From Salinivibrio sp. ES.052 (GTDB lineage: Bacteria > Pseudomonadota > Gammaproteobacteria > Enterobacterales > Vibrionaceae), in assembly GCF_900141775.1 (NCBI RefSeq), contig NZ_FSRI01000003.1, forward strand, positions 248,001 through 312,000: a stretch of DNA of 64,000 nt, read 5' to 3'. Within the stretch, counting starts at the first letter, position 1; each line of letters begins with the position of its first letter. The notes under the pieces are model-generated. The model was not told the DNA's origin, did no database searches, and saw nothing but the letters and a program-made list of their open reading frames with translations. Both the position numbers and the translations under genes were made by a program. This document shows positions 17,182 to 26,228 of the stretch, in pieces.

Positions 17182-20100
17182 TCAACCGACTGAATGCACG
17201 TTGACTGATGCTTGTGTAAAGCGGTAAAGATAATGGGGTCCGCCCGCTTTCGGGCCGGTGCCTGACAAACCTCGGCCACCAAAAGGCTGAACCCCAACCA
17301 CCGCACCCACTTGATCGCGGTTCACATAGCAGTTACCCACGCGAGCACGCTGTTCAATGTGGGCACACGTGGTTTCATTGCGACTATGCACACCCATGGT
17401 CAAGCCGAAGCCAGTGCGGTTGATATCGTCAATCACTTTATCGAGTTCGTTCGCGCGATAACGAACAATGTGTAAAATCGGGCCAAAGTGCTCTTCGCTC
17501 AGTTGGTCGATACTGCGAATTTCAAACGCTGTTGGTGGCACAAAGGTGCCTTTATCACACTCCGAAGAGAGCGGCACTTGGGTGACCAATTTGCCACTAC
17601 GCTTCATTTGTTCAATGTGAGCGAGCAGCTTATCTTTCGCGGTTTGATCAATCACAGGCCCCACATCGGTGGAGAGCCGTTCTGGGCGCCCGACTGACAG
17701 CTCTGCCATCGCCCCTTTAATCAGGCTAATCACGCGGTCTGCAATATCCTCTTGAATGTATAGAACACGCAGGGCTGAACAACGCTGACCCGCAGACGCA
17801 AACGCTGAGCGCAATACATCACGCACCACTTGCTCAGGTAATGCGGTACTGTCTACCAGCATGGCGTTTTGTCCGCCGGTTTCTGCCACCACAGGCACAG
17901 GATCAGCGTCACGCTCAGCCAATGTACGTGTGATACGCTGAGCAGTGGGCGTTGACCCTGTGAATGCCACACCGGCAATGCGGCTGTCTTCGGTCAATGG
18001 CGCACCCACCACAGATCCACTGCCCGGGAGCAGTTGGATAACGCCAGCTGGGATCCCGGTTTCAAGTAGCAACTCAATCGCGCGATAAGCGATAATGGAG
18101 GTTTGCTCTGCCGGTTTTGCCACCACGGTATTACCTGCCACCAGCGCCGCACTGACTTGCCCCAAGAAGATCGCTAACGGGAAGTTCCACGGGCTGATAC
18201 AAGTAAACACACCGCGTCCTTGATAGCTGACCGTCTGCATCTGGCCATCAAAGCCTCGGTATGAGAGCGGCTCGCCCTGCAAGGCATTGGCCTGCTCTGG
18301 GTAATAGCGCAAAAAGTCGACCGCTTCGCGTACTTCATCAATGCTGTCGTGAATCGTTTTACCTGCTTCGCGGTGACAAATGGCTACCAGCTCGCCTAAA
18401 TTGGCTTCAAGTTTATCAGCAAGGTCAAGTAAGTACTTACCACGCTCACTGACCTGTGTTTTAGACCATTCAGGATAAGCACTCGCGGCAATATCGAGTG
18501 CATTATTCACCTGATCAGCCGTTGCCCAGTCAACTTGGCCGACTGGCTCATCGCGATCATAAGGTGCAGCGATGGCATGCGTGTCACCGGCCAGGCGCTG
18601 GCCATTCACAATGGGGCCAGCCTGCCACTGGTGTGCGTCCATAAAGGGAGCAACGCTTGCGGTGAAAGGCTGCCATTCAGAGTCAATGTCAGTGGCGACG
18701 CCTTGAGAATTTTTGCGCGACGAGCCAAAGATATCTAAAGGCAGCGGAATACGGTCATTGTGCAGTGTTGAGTTCGCACGCAATGTATCGACAGGATCCG
18801 CGATAAGATCATCAATCGGGCAGCGTGCATCCACTAAACGGTGGACGAAAGAGCTGTTTGCCCCATTTTCAAGTAAGCGACGTACCAAGTAAGGCAGCAA
18901 GTCTTTGTGGCTTCCTACTGGTGCGTAAATACGCACCTCGGTATTAAACAAGGCTTTCGCGTGGTTATACAGCGCATCTCCCATACCGTGAAGGCGCTGG
19001 AATTCGAACTCTTGATGCGTGGCCATCGAAGCAATGGCGGCAATGGTATGGGCGTTATGGCTGGCAAATTGCGGATACACAAGGCCACGCACATGCTCGC
19101 TTAACAGGAAACGGGCACACGCGAGATAAGACACATCGGTGGCCTCTTTGCGTGTGAATACCGGATAGCCATGATGACCTGTTTGCTGACACAGCTTGAT
19201 TTCACTATCCCAGTACGCTCCTTTCACCAAACGCATCGGGATCACATCGCCCTGCTCTTTGGCCAGCGCAGCTAGCCAAGTGATCACGGGGAGTGCGCGT
19301 TTAGAGTAGGCTTGTACCACCAGACCAAATTTACCCCAGCCCTGAACAGTGGGATCGCGATATAGCTTTTCAAATAATGCTAACGAGAGCTCAAGACGGT
19401 CCGCTTCTTCGGCATCAATGGTGATCGCCACATCTTTTTCACGTGCGCGCTTGAGTAACACCAACACAGTGTCGAACATTTCGTTCATCATGCGATCGTA
19501 GTTGGCTGCTTCGTAGCGAGGATGCAGGGCGGACAGTTTGATAGAGACTGATGGAGATGGACCTTGATAGCTGCCTTTGGCATTGCCTACCGACTCAATC
19601 GCTTGTAAGTAGTCCGCTAAGTAGGCTTTGGCATCATCTTGCGTTAGCGCAGCTTCTCCCAACATGTCGAACGAGTAGGTAAAGCCATTGTTACGGGGGC
19701 CTTCACCGTTTTTCTGCGCCTCATCAATGTCACGCCCTAGCACAAACTGGTGCCCCATGATTTTCATCGCTTGGTGCATCGCTTGACGTATCACAGGCTC
19801 TGACATCTTGTTCACAAGACGATTAATCACTGATGCTGGTTTGCCTTCGGTACTTTCATCTAACGTCACGACTTTGCCCGTTAACATCAACCCCCATGTG
19901 GAAGCGTTAACAAACAATGAATCCGAATGGCGTAAATGTGCCTTCCAGTCAGCGACACTCAGTTTGTCACGGATTAACGCATCGGCAGTGTGAGTATCAG
20001 GAACCCGCATGAGTGCTTCGGCAAGGCACATCAACAGGATCCCTTCACGGGTATCCAGGCTGTATTCTAACAAAAGCGCATCGATCATCTGGACCGCTTT

Positions 20101-20304
20101 TTTATCAGCTCTCACCTGCTCAATTAATTGGGTCGCTTGACGACGTGTTTGCTCTCGCTCGCTCTCAGAGGCTTGCGCTAGCGGGATGAGCTCTTTAAGC
20201 CATTCGCTTTCGTCAACACAATAAAGCGGAGAGATTTCCGACCAAATCTGCGCTAGTGGGCGCTCGACAAACGAGGGCTGCATAGCATCGATGGCTTTAA
20301 ACAT
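17182..20304 (-). CDS. putA: Bifunctional proline dehydrogenase / P5C dehydrogenase PutA
   Basis: This 1040-residue enzyme oxidises proline to glutamate in two steps. The FAD proline dehydrogenase barrel (about 80-470) contains RLVKGAYWDSEIK and ARCPIDDLIADP-like substrate segments. The NAD-dependent pyrroline-5-carboxylate dehydrogenase (about 540-1035) has FTCISPWNFPLAIF, the catalytic Glu in VAETGGQNAM and the catalytic Cys in SAGQRCSALR. It is shorter than the 1320-residue E. coli PutA and lacks the N-terminal ribbon-helix-helix DNA-binding domain. It should therefore not self-regulate; the AraC gene upstream is the likely regulator. The ATG at 20304 follows GAGGAT; a GTG 18 bp earlier is less well placed. 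Confidence 0.94.
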   Translation of the reverse strand: MFKAIDAMQPSFVERPLAQIWSEISPLYCVDESEWLKELIPLAQASESEREQTRRQATQLIEQVRADKKAVQMIDALLLEYSLDTREGILLMCLAEALMRVPDTHTADALIRDKLSVADWKAHLRHSDSLFVNASTWGLMLTGKVVTLDESTEGKPASVINRLVNKMSEPVIRQAMHQAMKIMGHQFVLGRDIDEAQKNGEGPRNNGFTYSFDMLGEAALTQDDAKAYLADYLQAIESVGNAKGSYQGPSPSVSIKLSALHPRYEAANYDRMMNEMFDTVLVLLKRAREKDVAITIDAEEADRLELSLALFEKLYRDPTVQGWGKFGLVVQAYSKRALPVITWLAALAKEQGDVIPMRLVKGAYWDSEIKLCQQTGHHGYPVFTRKEATDVSYLACARFLLSEHVRGLVYPQFASHNAHTIAAIASMATHQEFEFQRLHGMGDALYNHAKALFNTEVRIYAPVGSHKDLLPYLVRRLLENGANSSFVHRLVDARCPIDDLIADPVDTLRANSTLHNDRIPLPLDIFGSSRKNSQGVATDIDSEWQPFTASVAPFMDAHQWQAGPIVNGQRLAGDTHAIAAPYDRDEPVGQVDWATADQVNNALDIAASAYPEWSKTQVSERGKYLLDLADKLEANLGELVAICHREAGKTIHDSIDEVREAVDFLRYYPEQANALQGEPLSYRGFDGQMQTVSYQGRGVFTCISPWNFPLAIFLGQVSAALVAGNTVVAKPAEQTSIIAYRAIELLLETGIPAGVIQLLPGSGSVVGAPLTEDSRIAGVAFTGSTPTAQRITRTLAERDADPVPVVAETGGQNAMLVDSTALPEQVVRDVLRSAFASAGQRCSALRVLYIQEDIADRVISLIKGAMAELSVGRPERLSTDVGPVIDQTAKDKLLAHIEQMKRSGKLVTQVPLSSECDKGTFVPPTAFEIRSIDQLSEEHFGPILHIVRYRANELDKVIDDINRTGFGLTMGVHSRNETTCAHIEQRARVGNCYVNRDQVGAVVGVQPFGGRGLSGTGPKAGGPHYLYRFTQASVNVHSVG

Positions 20305-20535
20305 AGTGGTATCCTCACTCACGTCCTCCCAAATCCGGGCAGGAAAATGTTACGTCATTGTTACTTTGCGATCGATTCTATGCGTGCTCTATCAGTAAGG
20401 TCTTACAAAAAACACCGGCATTATTGCAAAATACTCCGATGATTAACAAATAAAGCTGTCGATCGCCATAGTGGCATAACAAATTGAATGCAGATGATTG
20501 ATATAAGGAAAACCAAACCTAGCTATAAATACACG

Positions 20536-21309
20536 TCAAGGTGTGATTTTAAACTTAGCAGGTGATACGCCAAAATAGCGAGAAAACGCATTAGTGAAAC
20601 CACTTTGGCTGGAGAAACCACAGCTATCGGCAATTTGTGCCATGGTCAATTCACTTTCTTTTATTAACTGTTTCGCTAGAGCAAACCGTTTTTCCAGCAC
20701 ATATTGGTGAGGTGTGGTGCCGACCTGTTCTTTAAACAGCTGATGAAATTGGCTCTCAGCCAAAAAAACACTGCCCGCCAACTGCGCGACGGTGATCTTG
20801 CGACTGATATGCTGGTGAATGTAACGGTCAATAATATCCATATTTAAGCGATGGCCATCACGGCGAGGGGAGACATGATCACGGAAATGACGATGTAAGA
20901 CACACATCAAGGTATCAGCACAGGCTCTACTTAATAGGCGATCAGAAGGGTTGGCGATCATTTCAGACGACAAGGCTTTAATCAGTGTTTGCGCATGGGT
21001 ATCAAGTTGGAAATACGGCTCACGAGAAAATAATTGTGAAATATTCTCGTGCATCAAAGCCTGTCCGGCCCACTCTTGAAAGGGCAGGTTGATCACCAAG
21101 ATCTCATTCCGCCCAACCCCTGTAAAAGCGTGCTCCTGTGACTCCGCTACCAGACAACCTTGCCCAGGACCCACTAAGCTCCCACGTCCACCGACATCAA
21201 ACTCGGTTTGCCCCTGGAGGCCAATCACGACTTGTTTGTAGTCATGACTGTGATGAAGCTGCTGCCTTGGTAAAGCGATGACTTCTGATACTTTTGGTGT
21301 CGCAGCCAT
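20536..21309 (-). CDS. AraC family regulator, probable controller of putA
   Basis: This 257-residue protein has an N-terminal cupin sensor domain (HHSHDYKQVVIGLQG about 19-33, with His ligands) and a C-terminal AraC double helix-turn-helix (ITVAQLAGSVFLAESQFHQL and LTMAQIADSCGFSSQSGF). It is encoded directly upstream of putA on the same strand with a 231-bp gap. Because this PutA lacks a DNA-binding domain, a role as proline-responsive activator is plausible. That role is inferred from context. Confidence 0.82.
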   Translation of the reverse strand: MAATPKVSEVIALPRQQLHHSHDYKQVVIGLQGQTEFDVGGRGSLVGPGQGCLVAESQEHAFTGVGRNEILVINLPFQEWAGQALMHENISQLFSREPYFQLDTHAQTLIKALSSEMIANPSDRLLSRACADTLMCVLHRHFRDHVSPRRDGHRLNMDIIDRYIHQHISRKITVAQLAGSVFLAESQFHQLFKEQVGTTPHQYVLEKRFALAKQLIKESELTMAQIADSCGFSSQSGFTNAFSRYFGVSPAKFKITP

Positions 21310-21898
21310 TACTTGCCTCCATGATCAATGAACGTCCCTGCCCGTGAATGAATCATTCGACTCTAATTCTGGCATGGTTCCCCCATACACGCGACTGCTA
21401 TATGACGATAGTTCTCTTTCTTAAAGACCATTCATCGGAACAATGATCAAGTACCGTAATTTTTACGGACGATGTCATTTCGAGAGTAAAAATGTGTAGG
21501 ATCCCGCAATTATTTATCATTGATCCCTGACATATCGGCTTTTGGCACCTAGAAAAACACATAGAAAAAGAATAGATACCATTAATAATCAATGATTTAA
21601 ATGTCATTCGATGGGTTATATGTCCGCTTGATCATCGTTGCGGGCAATTAAAAACGATCAGTGCCTTGATCATTCTTCCGTTTTTTTCTCGCTTCACACA
21701 ATCTTATTTGAAGCATGGCACTGCTTAAGGTAATCTCGCATAAACATAAAAACCATGAGCACAGTTGCACCGATCACGTCGCAGAATGCTGACTGCCGTC
21801 AAATAATTAACACGGTTTACGTGGCAACACGGGTTTCCGTGATAGTCTACTTTTTGGACATAGGTATTATTATTGCGACATGCGTAAGCAAGGGAACT
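21310..21898. other. Intergenic region with four RctB-like TGATCA motifs
   Basis: This 589-bp gene-free stretch lies between the AraC gene and the SUMF1-domain gene. It contains TGATCA at 21322, 21444, 21629 and 21667. Two copies have extended matches to the chromosome II origin: CGGAACAATGATCAAGT (about 21435-21451) also occurs at about 35942-35958, and CTTGATCATCGTTG (21627-21640) also occurs at 36452-36465. The first is followed by the inverted repeat CCGTAA/TTACGG. These look like RctB sites outside the origin. Promoters of the flanking genes must also lie here but are not clear. Confidence 0.6.
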
Positions 21899-23752
21899 AT
21901 GACAACGAAATATATAAAAGCGTTATGCTTAGCGCTCCCTCCCCTACTGCTAACCGAGTTGGCGTTCGCTGAAAACGCGTCTTCCGCTGATAATCTCGAT
22001 CCGGTCAGTGAGTTGGTTGAGAAACTCCGTGATAAAGAAGAGTCGTTGGAGTCTCGAAACGATGAACTGGCTCTGCAGCAGGCGAAGTTGGATGACCTAC
22101 TGGTTAAACGCGCGACGTTAGAAGATGAGCTGAGCAACCTGAAACGCAAACGCAGCAACGCTAAGGCAGAGCTCGATGCGAAATTTCAGGACTTGATTGC
22201 CGATCCGAGCACAGATATTGGCCCGTATCAGCAGACCTACCAACAAGCCTGGCAAATGGTGAATAATCACCAACAAGAGCAAGCTGCCAACGAATCCGCC
22301 ATTATTGAACAGAAAAAGCAACTGGCGAAACTCGAAAGCAAGCAAGCACTCCTTGCCACCACGCTGGAGAACTTACATGAGGCAATGCGTGAAGCACGTG
22401 CTGAACGTCTTCGCAAAGAGCTGACACAAAAAGATACCATTGAAGTCGTTCATAGCCTGACTTGCTCCCCCAATATGACCTTGTCTGCCTGTGCAAACCA
22501 AGGTAAGACACTGACCATGCAAAAGGCAATTCGCGATTTTCGTGGCCAGGTGACTAATTTTGTCACTGAGTCTAACGCGGTGAAGCAAAACATAGATAAA
22601 GTTGCGTTTAATATTCATGTGACTAACAGCGAAATCGTAGACGCTGGCTTTACTGGTGGTATGGACTACACAACACGTATCAAAGCAGAGATGGTGAGTC
22701 GTCCAGATAAAACCGCCTCTTGTCGACTTCTCGATCTAGAAGACCGATATTGTGTTGAAACAACGCAGGCGCAGCAGCAAGCAAACCGCAAGCAGCAAGC
22801 GAAGCGTTGGGTAAATGTCACCATCCGCTCAAACCGTTATGACGATAACGTGAGTATCAATGATGTTTCATACGGCAGTACGCCTGTCGAACTGATGTTA
22901 CCCGTCGGTAACCATGAGCTCACGGTATCTAAACCTGGTTTTGTCCCTTATGACCAAGAGGTTTATTTAGGTAAAGATCAAGTGGTATGGGCCAAACTGA
23001 AAGAGCAGCCTAATCAACCCCCGAGCCCAGGCAAAAAATTTACCGATCCCGTTGCTAAAAATCTGGAAGCACCACAAATGGTTGTTATCGGAGCGGGTGA
23101 GTATAAAGTCGGCCCTGATGCACGTGAAAATGTGGCTATCCAGCAATCATTTGCTATAGGCGCAGCTCCCGTCACCGTCGAGCAGTTTGATGCGTTTGTC
23201 GCAGCCTCTGGGTATGTCACGGCGGCAGAGCAAGGCAATGGTTGTAACATGTTGATAAACGGTGATATAAGCCAAAGCCTAGAATCAGACTGGCGTCAGC
23301 CTGGCTTCGATCAAGCCGCCGATTCCCCAGTTGTTTGTGTGAATAAAGACGATGCTCAAGCCTACACCAAATGGTTAAGTCAGCAGACGGGACAACGCTA
23401 CGCACTCCCTAACAACATTGAGTGGGAAGTGGCTGCACGCGGTGGCGCTGAGAGTGATTATTGGTGGGGAAATGATATTGGTGTTGGTAATGCCAATACC
23501 GGCTGGAGCGGGACAGTTTGGTCCAATGACCGAACATCACCGGTAAAAAGCTTCCCACCTAACCCTTTTGGTGTTTACGATACCGCGGGGAATGTATGGG
23601 AATGGGTGAGCAATGATACGCCCCTAGCCCGTGGTGGTGCATGGAACTTCTCACCCCAGCGGGCGCGCGCCTCTGAGCGTCTAGAACTAGGGGAAAATAC
23701 CAGTGCCAATTACCTGGGTTTCCGCGTCGTCAGAGACATCAAAACGCGTTAA
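21899..23752 (+). CDS. Exported coiled-coil, PEGA and SUMF1 (FGE-like) domain protein
   Basis: This 617-residue exported protein starts with a signal peptide (about 1-25, ending LAFAEN). A long coiled coil follows (about 35-165, EKLRDKEESLESRNDELALQ). A PEGA domain lies at about 360-420 (STPVELMLPVGNHELTVSKP) and a C-terminal SUMF1/formylglycine-generating-enzyme fold at about 440-617 (WLSQQTGQRYALPNNIEWEV, DTAGNVWEWV, RGGAWNFSPQRARAS). Most bacterial SUMF1 proteins of this type are not sulfatase modifiers, and no sulfatase gene is nearby. PEGA domains often bind cell-wall or surface structures. The ATG at 21899 with AAGGG and a proper signal peptide is preferred to one 144 bp upstream. A terminator follows. 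Confidence 0.82.
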   Translation: MTTKYIKALCLALPPLLLTELAFAENASSADNLDPVSELVEKLRDKEESLESRNDELALQQAKLDDLLVKRATLEDELSNLKRKRSNAKAELDAKFQDLIADPSTDIGPYQQTYQQAWQMVNNHQQEQAANESAIIEQKKQLAKLESKQALLATTLENLHEAMREARAERLRKELTQKDTIEVVHSLTCSPNMTLSACANQGKTLTMQKAIRDFRGQVTNFVTESNAVKQNIDKVAFNIHVTNSEIVDAGFTGGMDYTTRIKAEMVSRPDKTASCRLLDLEDRYCVETTQAQQQANRKQQAKRWVNVTIRSNRYDDNVSINDVSYGSTPVELMLPVGNHELTVSKPGFVPYDQEVYLGKDQVVWAKLKEQPNQPPSPGKKFTDPVAKNLEAPQMVVIGAGEYKVGPDARENVAIQQSFAIGAAPVTVEQFDAFVAASGYVTAAEQGNGCNMLINGDISQSLESDWRQPGFDQAADSPVVCVNKDDAQAYTKWLSQQTGQRYALPNNIEWEVAARGGAESDYWWGNDIGVGNANTGWSGTVWSNDRTSPVKSFPPNPFGVYDTAGNVWEWVSNDTPLARGGAWNFSPQRARASERLELGENTSANYLGFRVVRDIKTR

Positions 23753-23773
23753 TCTAACCGCTCTAACGTCACC

Positions 23774-23802
23774 AAAAAACGCCGCCTCGTTGCGGCGTTT
23801 TT
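23774..23802 (+). terminator. Rho-independent terminator
   Basis: AAAAACGCCGC and GCGGCGTTTTT form a strong GC stem with a T run, 22 bp after the stop of the SUMF1-domain gene. Confidence 0.9.
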
Positions 23803-23933
23803 GATAATACCCACATGTTACCTATCATTTAAATATCTCTACAATCATAGTCTTCACGTAAAGTGGCTTTATTTAATGTCAATAGGTCAAAGCCCCCCTA
23901 CCCAACGTCTAATCTTCTGGATATAGTGGAGCT

Positions 23934-23988
23934 TGTAAACGCGATTTGTCCCGATAGATACGTTTACATCGTTCCTAACACTGTTAGG
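23934..23988. promoter_or_regulatory. Two dyads in the vqmR promoter region
   Basis: TGTAAACG (23934-23941) and CGTTTACA (23961-23968) form a perfect 8-bp inverted repeat separated by 19 bp. CCTAACACTGTTAGG (23974-23988) is a second perfect dyad just downstream. Both lie just upstream of, or at the start of, the predicted sRNA, where VqmA would be expected to bind. Assignment to VqmA is inferred from position. Confidence 0.45.
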
Positions 23989-23989
23989 T

Positions 23990-24126
23990 GCAGTTTAGAT
24001 GCTCGATCCATATCAACTACCCTCATGGTATGGATTTGGTATCTCGACAACCTCTTCTACACGTCGTACAGGATACACCCCTTGGGGAAATCTTGTCTTT
24101 GCCGGCTTTATGCCGGCTTTTTTTTG
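23990..24126 (+). ncRNA. vqmR: VqmR small regulatory RNA
   Basis: The region directly upstream of vqmA ends in a canonical terminator (GCCGGC, loop TTTAT, GCCGGC, then a run of T to 24125) and has no credible coding sequence. In Vibrio cholerae the Hfq-dependent sRNA VqmR, about 140 nt long, is encoded immediately upstream of vqmA and is activated by VqmA bound to the autoinducer DPO. Position, size and terminator all fit. The 5' end is uncertain: dyads at 23934-23988 suggest the promoter, so transcription may start between about 23967 and 24005. In V. cholerae VqmR represses biofilm regulator vpsT and toxin genes by base pairing. Confidence 0.75.
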
Positions 24127-24205
24127 TGCTCCAATAGCGTGTCGACTTTTCTATATCCCCTGGATAGTTAGGTCTAATAATAATAACAACGCGTCGGTAA
24201 GCAAT

Positions 24206-24916
24206 ATGAATCATCAAGAAGCCCTTGTGCCTCCAGCTTTATCTATGCTTGAGCAATTACCTGGTTGTTGGGGTTGTAAAGATACGCAATCAGTCTTTAT
24301 ATATGCCAACAGTGAATACTGTCGCCTAATAGGGCTAAATCAGCCGCAAGACTGTATTGGTAAGACTGACCATGATATGCCCAGCCCAACGACACGATGT
24401 GCTCACCAGTTTCAGGTGCAAGATAATTATGTAATGAAAACCGGTAAGCGACTTCGTGTACTCGATATCCACCCTTATGCGAATGGCCGATGGCATGCCC
24501 ATTTATTCACTAAAACGCCTTGGTATAACGATGATGGAGAAATTTGTGGGGTTATGTTTTGTGGACAAGAACTGAGTGATACCGCCATTTTAGAAGTGGG
24601 ACATTGGATATGTCGGGCTGTTACTCATCCAGACGAAGCGTTAACTGATCATCACCACCGCAAAACACGGGTGCACCTCACTGCGCGCGAACAGGAAGTC
24701 CTTTTTCTTCATTTACATGGTAAAAAGCCTCAAGTGATAGCCCAGACCTTATCCGTGTCAGTCAAAACGATCGAAAATCATTTCGCCCATTTGCGAGAAA
24801 AGTTTGAGGTTGAGTCAAAGGCAGCATTATTGGAGCGCGCGCTCGCCCAGGGATTCGGTTCGGCAATCCCAGAAAGCTTATTAACCCAGCAAGTCTCCGT
24901 GGTGCTACGAGACTAA
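24206..24916 (+). CDS. vqmA: Quorum-sensing receptor-regulator VqmA
   Basis: This 236-residue cytoplasmic protein is VqmA, the receptor for the autoinducer DPO (3,5-dimethylpyrazin-2-ol). The PAS domain (about 10-130) has the family segments LPGCWGCKD, DCIGKTDHDMPSPTTRC and VLDIHPYANGRWHAHLFTKT. The LuxR-type DNA-binding domain (about 160-236) has LTAREQEVLFLHLHGKKPQ and SVKTIENHFAHLREKF. The length equals V. cholerae VqmA. An in-frame ATG at 23999 would run through the vqmR sRNA and its terminator, so 24206 is preferred. It follows vqmR and is convergent with pdxH. Confidence 0.93.
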   Translation: MNHQEALVPPALSMLEQLPGCWGCKDTQSVFIYANSEYCRLIGLNQPQDCIGKTDHDMPSPTTRCAHQFQVQDNYVMKTGKRLRVLDIHPYANGRWHAHLFTKTPWYNDDGEICGVMFCGQELSDTAILEVGHWICRAVTHPDEALTDHHHRKTRVHLTAREQEVLFLHLHGKKPQVIAQTLSVSVKTIENHFAHLREKFEVESKAALLERALAQGFGSAIPESLLTQQVSVVLRD

Positions 24917-24938
24917 GAAACGCCCTCTAGTTAGAAAA

Positions 24939-24966
24939 CAGGCCAAAACGCTAGCGTATTGGCCTG
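24939..24966. terminator. Inverted repeat between vqmA and pdxH
   Basis: CAGGCCAA and TTGGCCTG pair around a short region containing the self-complementary ACGCTAGCGT. It lies between convergent stops and is likely a shared terminator, though it has no long T run. Confidence 0.55.
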
Positions 24967-24974
24967 ACGCTTAC

Positions 24975-25613
24975 TTAGGGTGCTAAACGCTCAACCATCC
25001 ACTGATTATCAGTTTGTCGTTGATACAAAAAACGATCGTGCAAACGATGCTCGCCACCTTGCCAAAACTCAATACTTTTGGGTTGAACACGGTAGCCACC
25101 CCAAAATGTCGGGACGGGAATATCGCCTTTCTCAAATTGCTTTTTCAACTCTAAAAACTTGCCTTCTAATACAGCGCGTGCAGATAACCGCTCACTTTGT
25201 TTACTCGCCCATGCTGCGATCTGGCTTTCTTTTGGTCGAGAGGTGAAGTATTTAAAGACTTCTTTCTTACTCAACGGCACCGCTTCACCGGTGATATGAA
25301 CTTGTCGTTCCATGAAGTGCCATGGAAAGTGCAAACTGATCTGACTGTTTTGCTTAAGATGTATTGCTTTACGGCTACCTAGGTTTGTATAAAAAACAAA
25401 CCCGTTCTGATCAAAGTCTTTGAGCAAGACGATACGTTGAAAAGGCTGGCCCTGTTCGTCGACAGTTGCAATGGTCATTGCGGTTGGATCAGGCACTTGG
25501 GTATCGATCGCTTGCTGTAACCAATGTTCAAAAAAAACCATCGGCTCAGAGGGTAAATCATCTCGGTGTAACCCCCCTTTCGTATATTCTCTTCGAATAT
25601 CTGACAAATCCAT
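24975..25613 (-). CDS. pdxH: Pyridoxamine 5'-phosphate oxidase PdxH
   Basis: This 212-residue FMN enzyme oxidises pyridoxamine or pyridoxine 5'-phosphate to pyridoxal 5'-phosphate, the final step of vitamin B6 synthesis and salvage. Family segments are [34 protein letters not shown] (FMN binding), [16 protein letters not shown] and the C-terminal [13 protein letters not shown]. The ATG at 25613 follows GGAGAG and starts at the conserved N-terminus; an upstream ATG at 25640 is less likely. In V. cholerae pdxH also neighbours vqmA. Confidence 0.95.
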   Translation of the reverse strand: MDLSDIRREYTKGGLHRDDLPSEPMVFFEHWLQQAIDTQVPDPTAMTIATVDEQGQPFQRIVLLKDFDQNGFVFYTNLGSRKAIHLKQNSQISLHFPWHFMERQVHITGEAVPLSKKEVFKYFTSRPKESQIAAWASKQSERLSARAVLEGKFLELKKQFEKGDIPVPTFWGGYRVQPKSIEFWQGGEHRLHDRFLYQRQTDNQWMVERLAP

Positions 25614-25864
25614 TTCTCTCTCCAATTCGTTTATTTTCAAGTTATTTTGCTCAGGTCAGGCGGGATAAACAAGCGCTATCTAAGTACGTCCTGCTTACTC
25701 CCTCGAACAATGCCACACCATCAGCGACAAACGACGCTTCAGTCGGCATGATATAACGCAATGATGCCGATAATCGCTGATATTTGTCAGTGACCACACA
25801 TGCAAGAAATGAGCACCACAGACGAAGAGAGAATACAATCGTACTTAAAGCGGGCTCGTCACGG

Positions 25865-26156
25865 GGAACATTCGTGTTCTTTGCCTATGATTCCGCAAAA
25901 GTGGCGACTAACGGTATAACCGATGCCAAGGCTATGGCAGACTTTCTCACTAATGGCCCCAGAAGAACCCGCGTACGTTTTGCCGACCATGCCAACGCGG
26001 ACACCAGAGTCGTCTTATAATAAAACGTGCCGAGTTCGCAAGATAAATAGCGTTTGGCAAAGCAGAAAATACCAAAAACTCGCACAGGAGAAAACGATGA
26101 ACACAGCGAACGTCAACCAATCTAGAGACCTCGTCGTACCAAAGGTAATGGATTAA
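25865..26156 (+). pseudogene. Degraded OmpA/Pal-like C-terminal domain
   Basis: One frame (25865-26020) encodes VFFAYDSAKVATNGITDAKA and RVRFADHANADT, the beta-alpha-beta start of an OmpA C-terminal peptidoglycan-binding domain. A second frame (about 26000-26156) continues with TPESSYNKT and ends EKTMNTANVNQSRDLVV, the end of the same domain. At least one frameshift and a short deletion separate the two. OmpA-family genes commonly accompany lapD-lapG and type I secretion genes, and lapG follows directly. This is best read as the remnant of such a gene. The N-terminus cannot be placed. Confidence 0.6.
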
Positions 26157-26228
26157 ACATTAGCGGGGATGTTGATACAGCATGGGCTATTTTCACATGT
26201 CAGTCTCAGTCTTAAAGCGAAAGCATCG

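Noticed and set aside
23999-24205. N-terminal extension of VqmA from an upstream ATG
   Set aside because: The extension would run through the terminator hairpin of the vqmR RNA, has no ribosome binding site, and makes the protein longer than its family. The ATG at 24206 gives the normal 236 residues.
26169-26228. Longer start for LapG
   Set aside because: The extra 20 residues would put the hydrophobic signal segment away from the N-terminus; the ATG at 26229 gives a standard signal peptide.
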